A stretch of 64,000 nt of DNA from positions 8,197,501 through 8,261,500 of the forward strand of contig JAWUZG010000084.1 in NCBI GenBank assembly GCA_036785705.1, written 5' to 3'. This DNA is from Acanthornis magna. Taxonomy: Eukaryota > Chordata > Aves > Passeriformes > Acanthizidae. Below are positions 47,659 to 60,387 of this stretch, piece after piece; the stretch's first letter is position 1, and the number at the start of each line of letters is the position of its first letter. The translations under genes and the position numbers were made by a program. Under the pieces are notes generated by a model. It did not search any database, was not told the DNA's origin, and saw only the letters and a program-made list of their open reading frames with translations.

Positions 47659-49837
47659 GTAAGTTTCCTACAGGACTTGTGAGTCCAGTTAAAATAAAAT
47701 GTTGGGATAGGGCTCTTTCATCAGAAATATTCCCTAAATAGTGTTTACCATACTTCTCTTAATGGATAAAGTAACAAGTTTAAATTCTGAACCAAAGCAT
47801 TCTGCAATTACATAACATTTTTTACTCCAGTCCACATTTGAATAGAATATATGCATATTTGTAATAATAATATCTGTGTGAAAATCTACCTTAGGAGCCT
47901 CAAGAAAGATTCAGCAAAGCATCCTCTTGTCTGATGTTTGTCTGTAAAAGAGCAATTTCTAAGAGTTGCTAACCTTTATGCCTGCTGTATTTTCCAAACT
48001 TGCTAGAACTCAAGCTTACCATTATATCTGCATTTGTATAATAACTCAGAGGAAAAGTAGTGTCGTATAATCTATGGGTGTTGTTACAAGAAAATAAAAG
48101 ATCTGTCTTTCTTGTCTAGGCCTCTGATCCGTGGTAAAATGAGACAAAGGTAACAGCAAGATTTTCCTCAACCTGGATCAGTGAGGATAGTTCAGAAGAA
48201 AAAAAATATATTTCTCATTACTTCCTAAAGAGAGTAATTTCTGACTCTGTGCTCCCTCCCTCTCAATTACCAGAAGCTTTCATTCAAGCACTCTCTTCTC
48301 TCTAGTCTGGAAATTCAGTTTCCCAGAGCTCCACATCAGAATTTACTGTTTGGGTTTTCAAGTTTGATTTCTCACGTATAATAGATCAGTACATTAAGAT
48401 ATTTTTCTAATGAGCCCAATGGTTACAGTTAAACTGCAGCACTCCAATTTGAATGCATGGTTTTGTATTTGGGGTATTTTTTAAGAGAAGAAAAACAGAG
48501 TAGTACCAGTGTTTGAGGATTCTGCAGTGGCTGGGAATTATCTGGGATGGATTTAGGCATTCTTCAATAAGCCCAAACAGAACTAATGATGCAGAAATCA
48601 AGGGAACAATTTATTCCTGATGTCCACCAACAAGTGGAGAAGTGTGTGCCCTGACACTGCCCTGCATCCAGTGGGGTGGAATTAACCTGTGCTGAGCTTG
48701 GTTCTGTTGTAGCTAGAGGCATCTGAGCTGATTTGTTTCAGATGATTTTCTGGGTTGTTATAGTGTACCACAATCAGGGGCCAATCTGAACAGCCTATCC
48801 AGAAGGTATTAGTTGGTGGATCATTTCCTCGATTGTTGCTGTTTAACTTCTACAGGAATTTTAGTAGTATATATTCTGCCTAAGAAATGTAAGCATTAAA
48901 AATAGAACATGTGTAACTTTGCAAGAGTCATTTCAGTAATCACACATCAGTTTCCTTGTAATATTTATAACACAGTAATTGAATTACTGTAAAATGTTTA
49001 ATTTTTAAATCATGCAGAAATCCCATTACCAGGTGATTCACATCTTAGTTAAAGTGCATGTGTGCAAGGGATTAAAAGGTAGCTATCTCTTCAGCACTTC
49101 ATATTGAAGTTGCAAAATATGCAGGATGATTTTTGACTACAGAGAAATAGAGATAGGCAACATTGTTCTAAATTAGAGATAGATACCTTGTTCTAATGAA
49201 GAGGGTATTTAACAGAATTATTCTCTTATGGATAATTTACTGCTACCTTTCTGCCTCCTGTATTTAATTTTGTTTAGTTATATCAAACTTTATTTTGAGC
49301 AACATGCAGTGAAATATTCCTAGTAGAATATTATACTGGGTAGACCATATCATTCATTAGAGCTTGTACTGAGGCTAGTGTTTGTCTCTTCTTCCAAGTA
49401 ACAGTGACAGAACAAGAGTAAAGGGCCTCAAGTGGCCGCAGGGGAGTTTTAGTTTGGATATTAGGAAAAATTACTTCATGGGAAGGGTTGTTAAGTGCTA
49501 GAAAACGCTGCCCAGGGAAGTGGTTGAGTCGCCATCCCTGGAGGTATTTAAAAGCTGTGTAGATGTGGCACTTGGGGACATGGTTTAGTGGTGGACTTGG
49601 CAGTGATGGGTTTGTTGGACCCCATGTTCTTAGAAGTCTTTTCCATCCTAAACCACTCTATAATGTTACACATTTGACAAAATTAAGGGGGTTTTTTGTT
49701 TCCTTTTTTATCTTGATGTTTATGAACTTGATATTGGCTAATAACATCACTGTTGCAAGTTGCAGATGCTTAAATATTGCCTTCAAATGCTGCAATGAAA
49801 GACAGATATTAATTCAGCTTATTTTCTTCATTCCTAG
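47659..49837 (+). other. INSC: INSC intron, 2179 bp
   Basis: It starts GTAAGT and ends TTCATTCCTAG. It contains a short 26-bp-period duplication at 49149-49200 and a CR1 tail at 49372-49662; nothing else is recognised. Confidence 0.85.
49372..49662 (+). mobile_element. CR1 LINE 3' fragment close to an exon
   Basis: TTCCAAGTAACAGTGACAGA, ACTTCATGGGAAGGGTTGTT, GAGTCGCCATCCCTGGAGGT and CTTTTCCATCCTAAACCACT, then CTATAATG, identify a CR1 3' end in + orientation. It resembles the CR1 at 7380-7620 (both carry GGTATTTAAAAGCTGTGT), so the two probably belong to the same subfamily. Confidence 0.92.
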
Positions 49838-50016
49838 AACTGTGCCAAGAAGCCTCATCAGGTGAAGTCTTCCTTCTGGCTTCAGCAGCTCTTGCCAATA
49901 TTACTTTCTTTGATACCATGGCTTGTGAAATATTACTCCAGTTAAATGCAATGAAGATTCTCCTAGCAGCATGCTCAGACAAACGCATAGTGGATACTCC
50001 ATATTCCCGGGATCAG
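49838..50016 (+). CDS. INSC: INSC exon, residues 312-371
   Basis: The acceptor TTTTCTTCATTCCTAG ends at 49837 and the donor is CAG|GTGAGG. Two bases (AA) complete the split AAA Lys codon, then 59 codons follow: LCQEASSGEVFLLASAALA, NITFFDTMACEILLQLNAM, KILLAACSDKRIVD and TPYSRDQ. SGEVFLLASAALANITFFDTMACE is the best-preserved armadillo helix pair of INSC. An avian CR1 tail ends about 175 bp before the acceptor, the closest mobile element to any coding exon here. The exon itself shows no damage. Confidence 0.95.
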
Positions 50017-50474
50017 GTGAGGAATTTCTCAGCAAGCCCCTGTCACATTTGCGTAAAAGTCATCAGATTTCAGCCCTGTGTCTGTTTTGACAAAGCCGAA
50101 CCTGTTCCTTTCATGTATTCCATTAATGGCTCTTTTCAACGTCCATTCTTTCTTTATTGGGTTCAGTTTCTTCTTTGGTTTTGGTTTGTTGTGATTTTTT
50201 TTAATGAGCATTAGAAAATATGACAGCTTTAATGTGATTTTCAATAAAAAGAACAAAAAGAAAAAGGGTGCAGTTCCATATTTCAAAGTTAGTAGAATTT
50301 AGTAAAATTTCAATCATGAAGATGGCTAGTGACACAGAGACCCAGAGTAGTTGTGTAATCTCTGTTTTCTGAGGGATTCAAAACTTGACTGGATGGAGCT
50401 TTGAGGCAAAGATATATATGGAGCCTAAATATACAGCTGTCAGTTCAAAGATGAATTAGCTCCAAAAGCTGAAT

Positions 50475-50535
50475 AAGGATCTGATCCCCAGCCCACTGAC
50501 GTCGGTGGGCTTTGGACCAAGTCCTAACTGCCTGA
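50475..50535. repeat. Old palindromic interspersed repeat fragment
   Basis: GGATCTGATCCCCAGCCCAC, then TGACGTCGGTGGGCTTTGGA and CCAAGTCCTAA, resembles a dispersed sauropsid motif ('gatctgatcccaagcccattgacttcaatgggctttggatcaggccc', from memory). It includes a 22-nt near-palindrome at 50490-50511 centred on GACGTC. Confidence 0.45.
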
Positions 50536-53500
50536 TAGATGGTTTGCAAATTTTTATTGGCAAATTCTGCTTATGTACTTTATCTTTCCCTTCCTTTGTC
50601 ACCACTATTTTTATTTTTTTTTGGTTTTTTTAGTAAAGGGACGCAGAATATTAAAGTTCTATGCCAATGCAGAGATGAAATCAGAAGGAATTTCTTTTGC
50701 TCTTCTCAGGCAGTGCCATGCATTTACGTGCTGCAGAGGCACTGCTTATTTAGCATTTCAGTGCTTAATTTTGCCTCAGCAGAGTGATGTGTATGAGGCC
50801 TGAGGGTTCCAGTAGTGATTACTGAGGGATGCAGGTTGGTGCTCAGCTCCCTTAACCTACTTCTGTTCATGAGACCTTGTGACTGGAACTAAAGTCCATC
50901 ATTCAGGCCTCACAAGCCCATGTCCTTCACACCTCTGAAGCAGCTAAAGTATGACTCGTGGTAGACTTGGGATTTGCACTGCCACAGAGGGCTTTGCCGA
51001 CCCTTAACCAGGAGTCAGGCCTTGGAAATTAAGGCACAGCGGACCTTAGAAACTGGTTATTGGTGTTCTAGAGGGGTTACTAGGTCTGCTTTAACTTATA
51101 TTAATAGCACTTACTAGTTTTTCAGCTCAGGACTGTATACAAAAAGATGGACTTAAGCCATAATTACTATATTACTGTATGGGCAAAGTCAAGGATATCA
51201 GCTGTAGTGTTGATATGGCTGTGTACTATTACCGATGCACAATTCTTCAAGTTCTTTCTTTTTATTCCTCCTGTATGCTTACATAGTTTTGATTTCCTTA
51301 TTTCTCAATGACCTTATCTTGCTTCTGCTGTCAGCTGTGAGTTTGCATTTTGCTCTGTGGGTAGCACAGCAAGTCCCTTCTTTTTATGAGATAGGCAGAC
51401 ACTGAAAGAAATATGTATGACTTTTTTGGGTGACAGGCTAGTTCCAGGCCTTTTACAGCTTGCAGGACATCTCACTAGCTAGATGAACAGAGAACTGAAT
51501 GTCTTCCTTCCAAGAATTGAGGAGATTTGGTCCCACATAACCCCTTACCTTCCTTCTCAGAATGGGAAGCTAGAGCAGAAAGGGTGATGTTCTCTGTGGT
51601 GCGCTGCAGGAGGTTTCTGAGCTGACTCCTTGGCTCCTGAAACAATGGAAAATATAAAATCCTGCCTTGGGGTCCTCTTTTACTGAGCACTGAATGTCCA
51701 GGTGGAATCTAAGTGCTGTTCATCTTCTCTTTAAGAGCTGTCAGTCAAGCAATTTGGTAATGTGAAAGCCTTAAGAGAAATCTTCCTTCGAATTCCTGGA
51801 CAAATGTGTTGACTAAATTGATCCCCTTGTTTCAGTCTTGTATTTGGGGGTGGCGGTGTTGTCTGCCAATTATGGAAGTCTCATGGAGTATATTGTCTTT
51901 TAATTTGCTCTGATCCTACTTACAATGAGGAAACTACACTCAGCTGAAAAGAAAAACAGCACCACAATTCTATATTTCATAAGGGTATCATAAATGGCTG
52001 TTTTGGCTTTTGACTGTAAATCCTTTTATGTAAGTAATGTAGTCAGTATCTTTTCCTAATATATATGTTATTATTTCCCAGGCAGTAGACATTTGCCTAG
52101 GGAGATGTACATTAAAGATGAATAGGTTTGAAAAATTTTTGATTCAAGATTTTATTTTGGAATATGCAACCAATGTGAAATATAATTCCATGGACTAATG
52201 TCCATTCTGAATGATCAAGTCATCCTGGCCAGTGAAATAGAGAATTTAGAATTGAGTTATACTAAATGTTGAAATAATTAAAATAGGAAGATTCATAACA
52301 GATACAACAAAATATGGTCTGAATATTATAAAATTGTATAAAAGAGCCCCTCAGACTTAAATGCACCATTTTTCATACAAAGCTTTAATTTAGGTAACAC
52401 AACTACTTATGGAAAACTACCTAATATTTCTAAATATATTACTACTTTAACAATCTTTCTGATTAAAGAAAATTCTACTTGGCTAGACTGAAGCATGCTT
52501 TACTGTAAGCCAAAAATGGGAGAAAGCTGGCTGAAATGCAGGGAAGGAACAGTGAACTTTGTTTTCCTTTGTTCCATTTTACCTCATTCTTAAATTCACC
52601 GTATGTCCTTTTATACAGAATTGTTATTAGTTATCACCCTCTGTGATGGTAAGAATAAACAACATTCTGCCCAGGAGTTGGATGTTGCATACATTGTGTG
52701 TTGCCTGCAAAAAATATTTTACTGCTCAGGCACCTTTAAAATTGTTCTGCCTTTTGACTTCTGGAAAGCTTTTTTGTGCAAATGATAACAGACTTTTCCT
52801 GTCTTCACTATCTAAAAACCAACCTCCTCCTTCTTTTATTTCCCAGCCAGTGTTAGATTAGGTCAGGAAGGAAATGTGGAACTGAGAGCTGGACTTACTG
52901 ATAAACAAGATTATCGTTGTCCATTTTATAGAAGCATGTGACTGCTTCTGTAGCCAGCAATATTACATTGAGAGTGCTCAGTTTTGTAACAAAACACATT
53001 GTATAAGGATTGTCAAAAGGCAATATTTTCCAGATTCCTTAGTCCCCAGGTATGGGTCAAAATGGATATAAATGTGCCATACTCTTTTTCTTTCTGCAGA
53101 TAGTTATTTTCTTAATAGCAGGGTTTTTTACTTCAAAGAAGCATCAAAATATCCTTTCCAAAGGGTTCATGCCTAAATTCAGTGTAGTATATACAGCCAG
53201 ATGTCTTAATATATTTTAATCACTGTCAGAAGAGGGATTTAGCCAAACCCCTTATCATTCAGGGTCTTCTTGACTTTAACCATCATCTTGGACTCTACAT
53301 AGAAAATATGAAATATGTATGTTTGTGCACAGTATATTTATGTATAATAAAATTTTTCTCTCTGCATTCCCACTTGTCTCTTCAGTGCTGTGAGTATTCT
53401 CACCTTACCTGTGAAGTTCTGGAGGTATAGCCTAACACCTTCTGATCTTCTCTTATTCAGGCAGACAAAGAATTAATGTGCAGTGAACACATCCATTTTA

Positions 53501-55896
53501 AAGTGGTTATTCCTAGGTCTAAAATCAGTGAATTATGTTTCAAAACAGCTTGAGGTGGAGAAAGGCTTTTAAGTTGGAAGAAAAAAATGGAAATGGTTGC
53601 TACTTTTTTTTCCTGATACATTCTTTCCTGTTTTCTTGGTATTTGGGGATGCTGCAGGTTTTGACATTGAGATCTTCTGTCTCATTTAAGATTTTAATTT
53701 TTTTTTTCTCTTCACCTTTTTCCTTATCAGGCATTTGTATTTACTGTCTTTTTTGTATTTTACTGTCACTTTTTGCCCCCTTAAATGGAGATTGTAGTGT
53801 CAAAAGGAGATTAGAGACAGATCTTACTTTAATATAAAGAAGTTCTAATTTTTTTAATATTGCCGAATCTCTGGTGAAAGACTTTGAGATCAGTGTTTTT
53901 AATGAGAAGAATATTAACAGTCTGTTTAGATTTTTTTCTTGAAAATCCCTGTCTGTACAAAAGAAACTTGCAGTACTACTACTTAACTTGAATTTCTTGA
54001 ATACTGGGGAGTATATTAACAAATATACATGTAGGCAAGGTCACAAAAAGGTATCGGCACTGTTGCCTTGCATAAGTCCCTGTTATTATACAGCTCTGAC
54101 GTTAGTACCATGATCATTAGAATTAGAATGTGGTTAGAATTGCCTTCCCTCTGAGAGGTCTGACTGTGCACTGAGGTTGGTAAACTGTACATTAAAATTG
54201 CTGGATTCTTTCCAGTATTGACTAGACCACACTGAGAAAACATGATTTCAAATAATACAGCTAGAAAGAGAACTGGTAAAGAATTAAGTTATTTAAAAAA
54301 GCTTAAGAAATCAAGAAAGAAACATGACTGCCACTAACATACAAAAAATGAAAATTAGGCCAAAAATTGCCTATCTGAATTTTAACCTTGCCATTATATT
54401 GTTGATATTCTAAGAAGTTTCCTATGTAAGACTGTAATAATAACTTCCCTGATGTCTATTTTCTTTTAACCAGTTAGCTCTATCTTTTTCTGTACATGTG
54501 ACTAACATAAAAAACAGTACTGACTGGCATTATATGGTCAGTGTTATGGATTGTTATATTTCAGGGATCCAACACTGACTCCGTAGCTTAAACACTAAAA
54601 TTTTTGAGATGAGAACACTGTTTAGTTACAATTTTGCCTGTCATATTTAGATTTGATGCAGGATAAGACAATGTGCTCCAACTTGCAAAGCAAGAGGTTC
54701 AGTTGGAAGAATAAAATCTCAGCTGAGCTAAAGAACTAATTTATATTGAGAGCCTAATTTGTGCTCTTCTCTAGGGAGATCAGATTTTTTAGGTGTCTTT
54801 GGCTGGCTAAGCCTGTTTCAAAACAGAAGATTTTCAGCTCTGTGAAGGAAGTCTGAAAGACGGTTATTCTTTTCCCCTCAGGTTTTAACCTGAAAGACAG
54901 AAAACTGTGGCCACAGAAGCGGGTGAGGACACACAATCCCTATTTCAGTTACATGCCCTGGTTTATGGGATGTGTTCTTTCACAATGGGACCCATACAGG
55001 ATGCAAGTCCTATGTGCTTCTTTAAAACAAATAATGTGAGAATCTGGCTATTCTTGTTTATTCCTTACCTAGATTAGTCAGCAATAGGAAGAAAAGTAAA
55101 TAAAAATGTAGGAAAGACTTCCTTCACTCCAAAATGTAAGTTTTCTAAAGCTTTAGTCTCTGTTGCTCTGCCTCAGCGTGCCAAGAATACAGTTCCCTGG
55201 CACAGTCTCAGAATAAACCTAGACTTTGCGAGCAGATCCTGTCTCCAACCACTATTATTATTTTATGGGGATCTTTGCTTCTTCTGCTCATCTTGCTGTA
55301 CTTATTTGCTGTTTTCAGGAAGAAAGACTAAATTCCCAATCACAAAAATGGCTACCAGAAGCAATCGGAATTATTTTCTATTTTGAAGCAGCATTATGTC
55401 CCAGAGAAAACTTCTAGAGATTTCTTACTGAAGTTTTTTCTCCTAATAGATAATATCTTGAAAGGTTTTATCTACCTCAACTTGCTGTAATGCCTGTTCT
55501 TGATCCCTGATATATGTACTCTTTTGCCGTCTCCCTGTGGATGGATCTTGAATTGTAATGTTCAGATGATTTTAATTTACATTCAGAATCAGAGATTCCA
55601 TCTTGCTTCTAAGTAGTTTTCAGTGTTTCTGAAGATGGGTATCTGGAATTTTGCAGATACACTGTGATTTATCCTTATGTCATTTATTTGAGTGAATTAC
55701 AAAATGCACTTATAATATGTACAAAAATTAATATTACTTAGCAATGAATCAGCATTAAAGGAGCAATTAACTAAGAGAATTAGCAATTCTATATTGATCT
55801 ACTTTGCCACTCTATTAAATTACTGGCTAATTCTTATTTTGAGCTTGTGTCTTTCTTTTCATGTCAGGGCTGTTGATAAAAGCCTACTGAGCAGAG

Positions 55897-55919
55897 TACC
55901 TTTATTATCAATAAAGGTA
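55897..55919. repeat. Small inverted repeat (9-bp arms, 5-nt loop)
   Basis: TACCTTTAT, then TATCA, then ATAAAGGTA, with exact arms. It is probably incidental in AT-rich DNA. Confidence 0.75.
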
Positions 55920-56506
55920 TATTAGCATCACACCTTCCACTCCTGTAGGCACCTCCCCCTCCCACAAATGAGAGAAGAGACCCTCAGTTGTGGAAGATAT
56001 TGGCCATTTAACAGGCCAAAATGTGTCCTTTCATCCTCCAAATCCTATGGCATCCTTCTTCCTGAGTAGCTGGTTTCACAATAATGGTACACTCCCAATG
56101 TATGCATCTTGTTTTATAGCAAAACATTTGTATCTAGGTTTCACTTTTGCAACAAACATTCAGTACCTTTGTGCACTGGTTGATGGGCATTAATTGCCAT
56201 TAGTTGTTTAGAAAAGTGTTATTATAGTGTTAGTAATTACATATTTTAGCAAAAACAATTTCCAAGGTGACTGTTGTTTGAACAAAACTATTTTAAAGAT
56301 TCCTAATTAGATTGCTCTTGATAACTGGAATTTGTACACTTCAGTGCACAGCAGACTATAGAACTGAAGGGGAAATTAAATGTAAATAAATTCAATGTGT
56401 GTGAAATTCTGAGGGAGTGGAAGGAAACTATGTGGAAATAAAAACAAATTTTAAATAATGAAATACATACATAGAATAACCAAGATAAAAACTGCCAATT
56501 TTTTAA

Positions 56507-56553
56507 TAATGCATGATATTGATATGATACTTATAATAATACATGATATTGTC
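56507..56553. repeat. Imperfect direct repeat
   Basis: AATAATGCATGATATTG (from about 56505) recurs as AATAATACATGATATTG (from about 56536) with one difference. Confidence 0.65.
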
Positions 56554-57189
56554 ACTAGAGAGAGTAATTTGTGTTTAATAGCTCTTTACTTATTTAGCTT
56601 ATAAAAATGGAGATTTTTAATTAGATTTCAGATTGATTTCCAGGGCAACTGCAGGACTAGAAGATGATGTTGTATCAACACTTGACAAATATGAAATAAT
56701 GTCATTATTTTTTAAGTTTATTTACTAAATAGGGAAATTTTCCATGGACTTAAAGAGCTCTTCCCCTTCAAATATCCCTGTATGCTCAGCTCACCAACAA
56801 ACCATTTAAAGATGAACCTTCAAAGCTTCTTGGTTTTGGGTGTGGTTCTTTAAGTTCTGAAAGTTAACTACTTAGTCTCTTAGTCTTATGAAAAATCTTG
56901 CTAGTCCCAGTGAAATCTCTGCACATTGATATTTTGATCAGTTGGTGCCCCTTGCAAAGGTACTAAAACATGAGCTGGTCTGAAAGTCTGTTTCCTGCTG
57001 TTTTGTGTTTTCCTGTGTCTCACTGCTCCGTGGTTTCGGTGTGCAAAGAAGAGCACAGAGGAACAGGCAGGTGTTGAACACAGGACAAACCCTGGAGCCC
57101 TGTTCCTCTGGTTCTTTTTAGCGGTCTAACTTGTGACACTAACCTGGATCATCCAGGTTTCATCTGGTGGCAAACAAATGCCATAGGCC

Positions 57190-57526
57190 TTCCAGGACCT
57201 CAGGGGAGCCAACAGGGAAGATGGAGGGGGACTTTTCACAAGGGCATGTAGTGACAGGACAAGGGGAAGTGTGTAGAGTGTAGGTTTACGTAAAATAGGA
57301 GGGAGGAATTCTATGCTGTGAGGTTGGTTAGGCACTGGAACAGATTGCCAAAAGAAGTTGTGGATGTCCCATCCCTTGAAGCGATCAATGCCAGGCTGGA
57401 TGGAGCTCTGAGCAACCTGGTCAAGTAGGAGGTATCCCTGCCTATGACAGGGGTTGCAATTAGATGATCTTTAAGGTCCTTTCCAAAGGTCTTTAAGGTC
57501 CAATCCAAGCCATTCTATGATTCTGT
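57190..57526 (+). mobile_element. CR1 LINE 3' fragment
   Basis: GCATGTAGTGACAGGACAAG, GGTTAGGCACTGGAACAGAT, AATGCCAGGCTGGATGGAGC and CAATCCAAGCCATTCTATGA, then TTCTGTG, are avian CR1 3' sequence in + orientation. TCTTTAAGGTCC is duplicated near the end (about 57468 and 57489), a small local duplication in the tail. Confidence 0.93.
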
Positions 57527-57559
57527 GCTGATTATTTGTTGATCAAGTTTATTTTTCTG

Positions 57560-57985
57560 TGGTCTTCATTAGTACAGTAGATTTAGGGCTGCCAGTTCAC
57601 AGAGAAAACTGCAGCCAGCAGGTTTATCAGACTCCTGCTCTAGAGAGGCACCTGCAATTCTTGATGGATTTGGATAGCAGAGAACAGAGTGTGCACCAGC
57701 CTGGGTCAGTCAGATGTTGGAAATGTATGGATCAAGGTCTACTTCCAAAGAAGATCTGCCTAGCAGAGATACAGGTGCTGCGGTAGGGAATTGCGCTGGA
57801 TCGCCTGGCAAAATTTGCTTAATAGCACATTCAAAGATCCCACAGATCAAGATATCACTAGGGTACTGGAATTGGTGGGTGGCTTCAGCACATTCCTTCT
57901 GCATGGTAGGATGGCACTGGCAGATGACCAGGGCTCATGTGTCCTGTCTTCAGGATGTCTTCTTTCTTGCACTTTGAGTTAACCA
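57560..57985. other. Unassigned GC-richer block next to CR1
   Basis: This stretch is richer in GC than the intron around it and carries overlapping but unrelated open frames on both strands (for example a 64-codon frame on the minus strand, 57904-57710). I recognise no protein family or repeat, and there are no convincing splice sites. It may be an uncommon repeat or a decayed retrocopy. Confidence 0.3.
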
Positions 57986-60320
57986 CAAGTTCATTGCATG
58001 GCTTACGAATCCAGAAAAATTGCAAGAATCATAAATTGTGTTAGGTGCCAGTGCTTTGTAACCGTGGAGTGTGCTCTTTTACAGGAGCAATTACTTGAAC
58101 AATTAATGAAATTGGTATTAAAAATTGCAGTTGAGCAGTAGAGATTCCGTGTTAAATATCTTGAAGTCTTTCAATTATTTCCAAATAATTTCAGTTCTGA
58201 AAGAGGTTTTGGTATCTGTATTTTTCCAGTAATTTGCAACTACGAAATGAGACTTAGGCAGTCACTTTTATCTGTATCTGTTTGTGTGCTCCATGTCTCA
58301 CAATAACATCTGAACTACTTTGCTGATTCAACAGGGCTTTGTAGTTATTTTTGAGACTGCCTAAGGCTTTATGAAATTTGGAGCCAGATAATGGGAAAAG
58401 AGGCTAAGATAAATACTGCAGTGTAAATCTATGTATCATTAGACAAAAATAAAAAGTCTATAGTGGGAGAGATGCTACTGGAAAACATCTGTTTATGTTT
58501 TCTGATCAACTCTAAATCCAAAAGAGATGAGACTTCATTAATACCAGTGCTCACAGAAGTGTTACTTTCTGAAGCAAATTGAGTCTGCATTTGTTTATGT
58601 TTTCCTCTAGAGAGTTCATCTTTAGTATGAAACTTCCTTGAACTTCGGATTGTATTACAGTGGAAATTTTTGTGTAAGTGGCATAAACTTTAAAATAGGA
58701 AAGTATAGGGGAAATAGAGCATCTAAACTCTTTATTCTTCTTGCCTATTATATTTTTACATGATCCTATTTTGTTACATTGTTTACATCACAGGAAAACG
58801 AATTTTCTTGGGAAAAGAAAAATCTATCCATGTGGAGTAAGCTTATCTACAGCTCAAACACCTTTTGAGTACTACTAAGATTTCAAAAGATAACATAGAT
58901 AGAACTTGATGTTTTTTGATCATGAGGGTTTTATACACCCTTCTGGAGAAGGTTACATGTAAACCCATAAGTTAGTCCATAAAAATTGCAAAATGTGGGG
59001 GCCACATGATCAACACAAAGGAAGTATAGCCATAACCTCAAATAATTTTTGGTGTCAAAAGATGCACACGAACTATTTTTATGTATGAAAATACTTATTA
59101 GACAAAATAACTTGAAGCAGTGGAATAATTGGCATGTATTCAGATTGTGGTTAATTGAATTCTTCATCTGTGGCTCAGAGAGCCACATGGGGTACAGATT
59201 CTGCACAGAGGAAGCAATTTTCATTAATGGAATATAATTTAGAATGAGAAAACATATACACTCTGCCTGCAACACAGTTAATAATTTATATGGAATAAAT
59301 ACATAGACATACATTGAGTTACCATATTTCTACCTGTCACTCTGTAGAGTTTCAGCAACTCATCTGCATGCTAAGTAAGTATATTTATTCAGAGAGATGA
59401 CACTGTAACACTACCTTCAGAAGTGGAAGACCTTTATGTCACAGCATCGGATATGAGTCATCCTTGTTTTTAAAATGGCAAAGTGAGATCAGAATGGTGA
59501 TTTGATCTCTTGCCTCCTTACATCTAAGAAGTTTGCTGGTTTTTGAACTGACACTGTACTGTTAAAAAGCTGATAACCAGTTCCAAAACTGACCATTATT
59601 TTTGAGGCTGGTCAGTTTTTCTGAATTAGATTAGAGAAAATTTAAAGCCTCTTAAGAAAAATTATTATTTCTGGTTTGCATTCTGTTGATCTCTAGCATT
59701 TATTATTTGGTCTCTCACATATGCTGTTAATATTGAGATGTGTTTGCATGCCAAAAGCAAAGTATTTGAAAGGTAAAGAAGAACACCTTCCAGGATGTAT
59801 GAGAAAATATGTAATATCAGTGAAGAGAATGAGTGACTGAAAGCCAACAGAACCACAGCGCCCAGTCTGTCAGTGGCTGGCTGCATCACTTTAAGCAAGT
59901 TGAGTTACACCTAACCTCAAAAACAGTTAAAGCTATTTGGGATAAGTAATTCTGTAAATCAAGATCTCAGAATGTGCTTCAGTTGGTACAAAGCCTAACT
60001 GCGGTCTTTACCTCTGGAAAGGTACAAACAGATTTTTAATTCCAGTTCCTTTTGAGAGAGTGCCTTGACATGCACACAATTCTTGACTTCAACAAAACTG
60101 AAAAATATTCTTTAAATATTCCCTTGAATCAAATCTCAAAATTGGAAATTTCTCTTGTGAGGGTTTCTTAGCCTTTCACCTGAACCAAATCAGCACAATA
60201 ATAGCACTCTTCAAACGTTTGGCATATTTTTGCCTTACTTTTTGTATTAAACCTCAATGCTATTTAATATTACTGAATTGTAAGGCTAGACTTCATATTT
60301 CCTCCTCTTTTTAACAACAG

Positions 60321-60387
60321 GTGGTAACAGTATTGGCAAACATGTCTGTATTGGACCAGTGTGCTTCAGAAATCATTCAAGGAAATG
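60321..60387 (+). CDS. INSC: INSC small exon, residues 372-393 plus one base
   Basis: This 67-nt exon lies between TTTTTAACAACAG and AATG|GTATGT. It encodes VVTVLANMSVLDQCASEI and IQGN plus the first base of a Gly codon. The pattern VTxLANMSVLxQCASxIIQxNG matches INSC (as recalled) and is one armadillo repeat. It lies 10.3 kb from the exon before it and is not divisible by three, so it should be constitutive. It was located by joining phases, since the open frame around it is very short. Confidence 0.93.

Larger units (their letters stand above)
50017..60320 (+). other. INSC: INSC intron, 10,304 bp
   Basis: It starts GTGAGG and ends TTTTAACAACAG. It holds a palindromic old repeat near 50475-50535, a small hairpin at 55897-55919, a direct repeat near 56507-56553, CR1 at 57190-57526 and an unassigned GC-richer block at 57560-57985. 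No coding exon was found. Confidence 0.85.

Noticed and set aside
53535..53837. Pair of opposite open frames in AT-rich DNA
   Set aside because: Low-complexity Phe/Ser/Leu composition with no homology.
58931..59314. 127-codon minus-strand open frame
   Set aside because: AT-rich, Leu/Phe/Cys-rich chance frame within the 10.3-kb INSC intron; no family recognised.
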